A DNA stretch of 64,000 nt, from assembly GCA_022829145.1 (NCBI GenBank), contig CM040743.1, positions 1,052,501 to 1,116,500 on the forward strand, written 5' to 3'. This document shows positions 56,458-64,000 of this stretch, piece after piece (within the stretch, counting starts at the first letter, position 1; the number at the start of each line of letters is the position of its first letter). Both the position numbers and the translations under genes were made by a program. This DNA comes from Albula goreensis (Eukaryota; Chordata; Actinopteri; Albuliformes; Albulidae). The notes beneath the pieces are model-generated. The model did not search any database and was not told the origin of the DNA. It was given only the letters and a program-made list of their open reading frames with translations.

Positions 56458-58020
56458 TAAGAACATAAGAACATAAGAGCATATTATGACGAGGACAGGC
56501 CATTCAGCCCAACAAAGCTCACCATTACATTATTTAAAGAGTATCCAAAACTGCATCAAGTCTGGACTTGAAAACAGCAAGGGTCTCTGCCTCAACTACA
56601 TGACCTGGGAACCCATTCCATGTATTGATCACTCTTTGTGTAAAATAATACTTCCTTACATCAGTGCAGAACTTACTCTTAACTAGTTTCCATTTATGTT
56701 CCCTTGTCCTACAGACTGAACTCACCTTAAAAAATGTATTGTAGTTAACCTTGTTGAGTCCTTTTATAAATTAAAAAACTTCTATTAAATCACCCCTTAG
56801 TCTCTTGCTGGGTCTAAATAGGTTAAGTAACTTAGTTAACTTAGTTAAGTAAGTCTTTCCTCTTAGCTTTTATATTTCATGCCAGGAACTAATTTAGTTG
56901 CCCTCCTTTGTACTTTTTCAAGAGCCTCGATATCTTTCTTATAGTGCAGTGCCCAGATCTGCACACAGTATTTCAAGTGGGGTCTGACTAAAGCATTGTA
57001 TAATTTTAATATAACCTCCTTAGATCAATACTTATAATCAATACTTTTGGCTATATACCCCAGCATCCTGTTGGCCTTTTTACTGCTACGGCACACTGCC
57101 TAGATCCTGTTAAGATTGGGTCAACTATTACTCCCAAGTCTTTTTTCATATTGAGCACATTCTAGTTTACTTCCTCCCATGAAGTAGTCTTGTCTAAAGT
57201 TCTTATTTCCCACATGCAAGACTAAATTGAATGTCATCTGCCAGGCATCCGCCCACATATGGATGCTGTTTAGGTCTTCTTGTATTACCTTAGTTGATTC
57301 TATACTGTTGGCTAGACCCCCTAGTTTTGTGTCATCTGCAAATTTGACTATTTTACTACTAACCCCTGCATCAAGATTGTTTATGTATTTAAGGAATAGC
57401 AAAGGCCCCAACACCGATCCCTGTGGGACTCCACTTCTCACAGGACCCTGTTCTGAAACAATTCCTCCAACAGTTACACTCTGCTTTCTACCAGTCAGCC
57501 AACTTTGAACCAACTCAGTGATAGCTCCTGATATTCCTGCAGATTTCATTTTCACTTTGAGCCTCTCATGTGATACTTTGTCAAATGCCTTTTGTAAGTC
57601 TAAATAGATAAAGTCATAAGCTTGGTTTGCATCTAAACATGCTGTAGCTTCCTCAAAAAAGTCCAGGAGGTTTGTTAAGCATGACCTCCGTCTGTGAAAA
57701 CCATGCTGTCTATCGTTTAAGATACCATTTTGTTCAAGGAATAATTCCAAATTGTCCCTAATGATGGATTCCAGTAATTTACAAGTGATACAAGTTAAGC
57801 TCACAGGCCTATAATTTCCTGGATCAGTCCGGTCTCCTTTCTTGTAGATAGGTACTATACTGCCTAGCTTCCATTCATCTGGTATTTCTCCAGTTTTAAG
57901 AGATTGCTTAAATATAATTGTCGGGCTCGTAGACCACTTCCGCTAGTTCCCTGAGAACTCTTGGATATATTCCATCGGGGCCTGCTGCCTTATATGTTTT
58001 AAGTTTTTGAAGTTTATCTA
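56458..58020 (-). mobile_element. CR1/L2-clade LINE, 5'-truncated and decayed
   Basis: The minus strand encodes the 3' part of a reverse transcriptase: YLDLQKAFDKVSHERL, GVPQGSVLGPLLF and the catalytic FADD box followed by TKLGG (57121-57804). After several breaks comes the usual C-terminal segment (RKYYFTQRVINTWNGFPG, LAVFKSRLDAVLDTL, 56534-56725). It ends at 56458 with a short ACATAAGA repeat. There is no endonuclease or ORF1, and stops lie between the two open parts, so it is inactive. Confidence 0.85.
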
Positions 58021-58069
58021 GTACTGCATCATACATACATGTCATAAATATTTAAGACATGTAGATCAG

Positions 58070-59720
58070 TTAACAATAAATTTCAAGCTGGAGTGGGGGA
58101 ACCAGTCTTACCAACATTGGTCCTGTGAAATAACTGGGAACCAGTCTTAGGTCTTGAAATAAACATTGGTCCATTTAGGGAACCAGTCTTACCAACATTG
58201 GTGAAATAACTACATTTAGGGAACCAGTCTTACCAACATTGTCCTTGTCCTGAAATAACCAGTCTTACCAACATTGGTCCTGTGACATTTACCAACATTG
58301 GGAAATAACCAGTCTTACCAACATTTGTCCTGTTAAATAACTACATTTAGGGAACCAGAAACATTGGTCCTGTGAGTCTTACCACCATTTAGGGAACCAT
58401 TTCCTGTTAAATAAATAACTACATTTAGGTCCTGTTAACCAGTCTTACCAACATTGGTCCTGTTAAATAACTACATTTAGGGAACCAGTCTTACCAACAT
58501 TGGTCCTGTGAAATAACTACATTTAGGGAACCGGTCTTACCAACATTGTTCCTGTTAAATAACTACATTTGGGGAACCGGTCTTACCAACATTGGACCTG
58601 TTAAATAACTACATTTAGGGAACCGGTCTTACCAACATTGGTCCTGTGAAATAACTACATTTAGGGAACCGGTCTTACCAACATTGGTCCTGTGAAATAA
58701 CTACATTTAGGGAACCAGTCTTACCAACATTGGTCCTGTGAAATAACTAAATAACATTTAGGGAAATAACTACATTTAGGGAACCAGTCTTACCAACATT
58801 GTCTTACCATTTAGGGAACATTGGTCCTGTGAAATAACTACATTTAGGGAACCTGTCTTACCAACATTGTCCTGTTAAATAACTACATTTAGGGAACCAG
58901 TCTTACCAACATTGGTCCTGTGAAATAACTACATTTAGGAACCAACATTGTCTTACCATTTAGGGGAACATTGGTCCTGTTAAATAACTACATTTAGGGA
59001 ACCAGTCTTACCAACATTGGTCCTGTTAAATAACTACATTTAGGGAACCAGTCTTACCAACATTGGTCCTGTTAAATAACTACATTTAGGGAACCAGTCT
59101 TACCAACATTGGTCCTGTGAAATAACTACATTTAGGGAACCAGTCTTACCAACATTGGTCCTGTTAAATAACTACATTTAGGGAACCTGTCTTACCAACA
59201 TTGGTCCTGTGAAATAACTACATTTAGGGAACCAGTCTTACCAACATTGGACCTGTTAAATAACTACATTTAGGGAACCAGTCTTACCAACATTGGTCCT
59301 GTTAAATAACTACATTTAGGGAACCGGTCTTACCAACATTGGTCCTGTTAAATAACTACATTTAGGGAACCAGTCTTACCAACATTGGTCCTGTTAAATA
59401 ACTACATTTAGGGGTCCTACATTTAGTTAAATAACTACATTTAGGGAACCAGTCTTACCAACATTGGACCTGTTAAATAACTACATTTAGGGAACCAGTC
59501 TTACCAACATTGGTCCTGTTAAATAACTACATTTAGGGAACCAGTCTTACCAACATTGGTCCTGTTAAATAACTACATTTAGGGAACCAGTCTTACCAAC
59601 ATTGGTCCTGTTAAATAACTACATTTAGGGAACCTGTCTTACCAACGTTGGTCCTGTGAAATAACTACATTTAGGGAACCAGTCTTACCAACATTGGTCC
59701 TGTGAAATAACTACATTTAG
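58070..59720. repeat. 46-bp minisatellite, about 36 units
   Basis: Core CCAGTCTTACCAACATTGGT with CCTGTTAAATAACTACATTT. The left part (58070-58450) is scrambled and the right part regular. It starts just after the 5' truncation point of the LINE. Confidence 0.97.
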
Positions 59721-61454
59721 TTTCACCACCTGCACTATAGTTTCTTTACTATCTGAGTGAGAAAACAAAGTTTTTGGATAAGAATTTTAAATAATAATAA
59801 TTTTCAGCTTTGACTAAGACTGCTGTTGTGACATATAGATTTCTGAGAATTCAGATCGCTGAGAACTTCCTGATGAACTGTGTGCTGTGGCTATATCACA
59901 TGACCTGATATATCACATGACCTGGAGAGAGCACAAATACACCCTCAGCAGAGCAGAGGAAGTTACCTTTACTATACATATGAATCTCCAGGTTAACTTC
60001 CTTTTTTACTGCACTCTGGAAATGTCGGGTCATATCTTCTCTCAGAACTTCATAGGCTTGTGTGCTTTTCTGAACTCTTCGGTTAGTAATGCTATTTCAG
60101 AACATCAGAACTGGTTCTAGTGGGATACTGAACCAGTCTTCAGGCCTGCAGTTCTTTCAGAGATTAAAGAGGTGAAAATCTACTCCGAGCAGTACATTTA
60201 AAGAACTTCCCATAGAGGATGGATGATGTTCAGATCAGGTGATTGAGGAAGCCTTGGAAAGCCTGAACTTCATCAAGGTGCACATGAAACCATTCTTAAT
60301 CCTGTTGGATCTTGAGCCCAATGAGGAAACAGTGTTCACACCTGGACAATAATATCATGTCAATATTTAATCACACAAACCTTTTTTAAGTAAGTATCAC
60401 TTTTATATGCCGGGGATTGTAAAAGGAGATTTATTACAGAGTGTAAAGGTCAGAGCTCACCAAACAGGGACCAGCAGAACCATGAGATGCAGAACAATGA
60501 CACATGGAAAAGGTTCCATTAAAACCTAAAGCTTTCCCATTTGCTGCTGACTTCATTGTATACCTGTGTTGTATTGTGTGTATATGGGGTCTGTCTTAGC
60601 ATATGAACTAATTTATGTAAAATACATAATGTCAGTATCGTCTACAACATGAACCTGTTATATTTGCATCACACACGGAAAATCCAAGATGGCAGCCAGG
60701 CAGTCTGTTGAATGTTGGTCAGTCCCAGTGGTTAAAATTTAAAAAAAAAAAAATGTTTTTTATGCTTTGTTTTTGCCGATTAATTTATGAGCCAGTTGTT
60801 TTTCTGTAGACGTGTGATTGTTCAGTGTGTCTTGTTCTGTTCTCCAATCTCATGGAAACAGTAGCCTATGTAGTAACTTTCCACAAAATTTGACTGTAGT
60901 TACCCACTTTTTGCTATTGTTGAATGTATGACCATCACCCTGTCAGTGTCTATGAAGTGAAAAGTATGAGGCATTCTGGCTACTTAGGTCACTTCTGTGT
61001 GAGCTGGCTGGCTGTTAGTGAAGGCATTTCCAAAACTTCTCAGAGATAATACACATCTACTTCTGGTCATAAACACATTGAAAAGTATGCTGGATTTGAT
61101 GTTTCATGATTTTATCAAAACTGAACAATCAGCAAATGGTTAATCTTCAGCCTTAGGAAGAGCTTCATGGTGAAGGAATAGCGCAGGGAAGTAATCAAGT
61201 AAATAACATGGTTCACTATTCAATAACCTGCAGTTTCATGTTCTACAAGCAAAATGCACCCTGCCCCATTTAAAAGCATTCTAAAGCCCACCTCTACTCC
61301 ACCCCACCAATCAGTGTATTATGTTATCTTGAGTTATGTTATCATTTGCTTTCCTTCTTTCATATTCACTTGCTTTTTATCTTTTCCCCTACAAAAAAAA
61401 CTGGGTGTGTGTGTGCAAAGAGAGAGAGAGTGTGAGAGTGCGTATGAGACAAAC
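59721..61454. other. Intergenic; partly duplicated, no gene seen
   Basis: 60318-60480 is repeated at 63532-63695 (GAGGAAACAGTGTTCACACC and on to AACAGGGACCAGCAG). No coding region was recognised. Confidence 0.5.
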
Positions 61455-61680
61455 TTTAATGTGCACACTGTTCCTTTAAGTGCAGAGGTATACATGGTAA
61501 AATGCACCCTTATCATTACCCTGTCACCTCTAGGAAAAGTTTTCCTCTCAGCACAAAGTAGCGCGATTTCAGCTATTTTCAATGGCGCAAAAACAGCACA
61601 CTGCAAAAATGTAAAAGGGGAATTTCCCAATCCTTTAGAAAAAAACATCTTCAAGGTAAGGCGGTTTTGTAATCAAATTT
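61455..61680 (+). promoter_or_regulatory. Leader/promoter cassette, copy 2, with kappa-B palindrome
   Basis: TTCCTTTAAG, then AGGAAAAGTTTTCCT (61532-61546), AGTAGCGCGATTT, ACAGCACACTGCAAAAA, and GGGGAATTTCCC at 61617-61628, a perfect kappa-B palindrome. The donor TTCAAG|GTAAGG follows base 61655. Confidence 0.55.
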
Positions 61681-62059
61681 AAACTGTCCAAATCGTGATT
61701 GTAAACATGGAATATATGAATTTTCATAACTATAAAAAATTGGTTCCAATTGTAGTGCTGAGATTAAATTAAGCTTTACTTAACTAAAGTTGATTCCTCA
61801 TGTTCTCATAAAGTGCTATGGGAGACTTAAACATATAAACAAACAGACTTCAAAATATAAAGAAATGCATCTGAATTTAACAAACAGACCTTAAATCACC
61901 TCAAGTCACATAATTATTTTTATTTCAATTACAAAACACTCTGTCTGCCCATAAACATTAAGAATTTATATATGAGCAAGTTATTTTTTTACCTGTTCTT
62001 GATTTTTTTTTTTTTTTTTTGTCATTAAACTTTCTTAGTAGTTTTCAATTTTTTTTTCT

Positions 62060-62280
62060 TTCTGCATTACATTGCTCTCACCTCTGAGGAAAAGTTTTCC
62101 TCTTAGCACAAAGTAGCGCGATTTCCCGTAAATGCCCATTAGACACAAACTCGCTGCTTACGCGTCTACAGTTATTTTCACTGGCGCAAAAACAGCACAC
62201 TGCAAAAATGTAAAGGGGGAATTTCCCAATCCTTTAGAAAAAAAAAACATCTTCAAGGTAAGGCAGTTTTGTAATCAAAT
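62060..62280 (+). promoter_or_regulatory. Leader/promoter cassette, copy 3, with kappa-B palindrome
   Basis: Palindrome GAGGAAAAGTTTTCCTC at 62086-62102, kappa-B GGGGAATTTCCC at 62216-62227, donor after 62257. Copy 2 and copy 3 together with about 400 bp of following intron-like sequence (61656-62040 and 62258-62650) form a roughly 600-bp tandem duplication. Confidence 0.55.
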
Positions 62281-62789
62281 TTAAACTGTCCAAATCGTGA
62301 TTGTAAACACATGGAATATATGAATTTTCATAACTATATGAAAATTGGTTCCAATTGTAGTGCTGAGATTAAATTAAGCTTTACTTAACTAACAGTTGAT
62401 TCCTCATGTTCTCATAAAGTGCTATGGGGAGACTTAAACATATAAACAAACAGACTTCAAAATATAAAGAAATGCATCTGAATTTAACAAACAGACCTTA
62501 AATCACCTCAAGTCACATAATTATTTTTATTTCAATTACAAAACACTCTGTCTGCCCATAAACATTAAGAATTTATATATGAGCAAGTTATTTTTTACCT
62601 GTTCTTGATTTTTTTTTTTTTTTGTCATTAAACTTTCTTAGTAGTTTTAATTTTTTTCTTTCTGCATTACATTGTGGAATATGTGTGACTGTCATCATTT
62701 TGTGTGTTGGGCGAAATGAAGAGGGAAAAAACAATCAATTAGTTGCAATGAGGGCAGATATGGGCTCCATCTGTTGCTTTACATGCTGA

Positions 62790-63010
62790 AGTCCAGCCCT
62801 TATCGTTACCCTCTCACCTCTGAGGAAAAGTTTTCCTCTCAGCACAAAGTAGCGCGATTTCCCGTAAATGCCCATTAGACACAAACTCGCTGCTTACGCG
62901 TCTACAGCTATTTTCACTGGCGCAAAAACAGCACACTGCAAAAACGTAAAGGGGGAATTTCCCAATCCTTTAGAAAAAAAAAACTTCTTTAAGGTAAGGT
63001 GATTTTGTAA
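62790..63010 (+). promoter_or_regulatory. Leader/promoter cassette, copy 4, with kappa-B palindrome
   Basis: Palindrome GAGGAAAAGTTTTCCTC at 62822-62838, kappa-B GGGGAATTTCCC at 62952-62963, donor TTTAAG|GTAAGG after 62993. The following sequence matches that after copy 1. No coding exon follows before the window ends. Confidence 0.55.
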
Positions 63011-63330
63011 TTCCAGTTTGCTGCTTTAATTTTTTTGTAGCTATTGCACCTACTAAGAATTGAAGATAATACTCCTTAGAAAGGTCTGTATAAGGATGCA
63101 CTGCCAGTGGGAGTTCATGTGCTTAGGTTAGAATAACTGCATTACCTAAGATGCACCTAAAATCAGTGAAGATGCATATTTAAATAGGAGGAATGCAAAA
63201 TGAGGTCCTGCATACTCTAACAGATTCCATCTTTTACTTTTTATTTATGTTATACATATGTAATGATTTTACAAACCCACAATGATGTTTACAAGGTATT
63301 ATGGATGCTCTCTACATATATCTTTTTTCT

Positions 63331-64000
63331 AACAAAATTAAATAAATAAACTACTATCATGACAAATTTTGCCCTTACTGTTGTTTAGGTGTGTTTTAGA
63401 ACCATTAGATTTATACAGAACATTTTTACTGTGGTGTATGTAAAATAATTCATATATAAAGGTCTGCATATATAAAAACACGGGTGATTCTGCCTTTTAT
63501 ACCTGAGGGCAGTATAGTACTTTTAATATATCAATGAGGAAACAGTGTTCACACCTGGACAATAATATCATGTCAATATTTAATCACACAAACCTTTTTT
63601 AAGTAAGTATCTCTTTGATATGCCAGGGATTGTAAAAGGAGATTTATTACAGAGTGTAAAGGTCAGAGCTCACCAAACAGGGACCAGCAGGGTCACAGGC
63701 TACGGCCTGCTGCTCACTGTAGAGTTAGCACTTAGAGTAGGTGAGATGTAGAGTAGAAGTCTATGGGGATAACTACAGAACCAGGAAGTGTAACAGTCAA
63801 ACAGACATGCTCAGTTGTGTCCTGTGTCATATGTCCAGCCAAATGCTGAAAGAGAAAGATGCAGAACTGTGTGGAACAGGTTACATTAAAACCTTTCCCC
63901 TTTCCCTCTCGCTTAACAAAATTGAACCTTCTTTAGACATTGTAATGCGTCTAAGAAAGACTACCTGAGATGCGTTCCTGTGTATCCTGTATGCCATATC
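63331..64000. other. Sequence to right edge; partly duplicated, no gene seen
   Basis: 63532-63695 repeats 60318-60480. The rest is unassigned. It may be intron of a gene lying to the right. Confidence 0.4.

Noticed and set aside
1-64000. tRNA and rRNA genes
   Set aside because: No cloverleaf-like or rRNA-like sequence was recognised by eye. A covariance-model scan would be needed to exclude small RNAs.

Overview
The window looks like teleost fish genomic DNA. The evidence is interrupted genes with GT-AG introns, long (CA)n tracts, CR1/L2-type LINE remnants, and a cluster of C-type lectin-like domain (CTLD) genes whose exon layout and C-terminal tail fit fish multi-CTLD 'macrophage mannose receptor-like / CLEC20A-like' secreted lectins. 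Species is not decided; nothing bacterial or viral was seen. All exon boundaries were read by eye from splice signals, reading phase and comparison between the copies in the window.

Layout. (1) 1-1350: the 3' end of a plus-strand family member whose CTLDs lie left of the window. (2) 2372-7362, minus: gene A (leader exon, CTLD1, CTLD2, an array of eleven 60-nt micro-exons, CTLD3, two tail exons). (3) 9.35-11.17 kb: an inverted duplication around a (CT)n tract, apparently divergent promoters. (4) 11.0-13.8 kb, plus: gene E, a decayed one-CTLD copy with a family 3' exon. (5) 16.8-27.4 kb, plus: gene B, the best intact gene (457 aa without micro-exons) and a mirror image of gene A. (6) 28.98-32.32 kb: a 40-bp satellite. 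(7) 32.6-37.1 kb, minus: gene C, and 41.2-47.4 kb, minus: gene D, tandem duplicates that lack the A/B tail exons; C has one frameshift and D several. (8) 48-54.7 kb: four further minisatellites. (9) 56.46-58.02 kb: a CR1/L2-like LINE fragment, then a 46-bp satellite. (10) 55.8-64 kb: a leader/promoter-like cassette present four times, three copies carrying a perfect kappa-B palindrome, probably the 5' region of a gene beyond the right edge.

The common plan is: leader exon, phase 1; CTLD1 (Ca2+-site motif EPN, QPD or QPN); CTLD2; CTLD3 (no Ca2+ motif); then either a lysine/glutamate-rich two-exon tail (A, B) or termination just after CTLD3 (C, D). No transmembrane segment was seen, so secreted lectins are predicted. 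Each intron has its own minisatellite at the same relative place in every copy: a 52-bp unit after CTLD1, a 55-bp unit after CTLD3, and (TG)n just before the CTLD1 and tail-exon acceptors. Summing array lengths, tandem repeats make up roughly 40% of the window.

The most unusual structure is the 104-bp array in gene A. Each unit is a 60-nt phase-1 exon encoding the last 20 residues of a CTLD, followed by a 44-nt intron with a consensus donor, branch site and acceptor. Next in interest are seven tandem splice donors in the gene B leader, a telomere-like first intron in gene B, and the repeated kappa-B cassettes.
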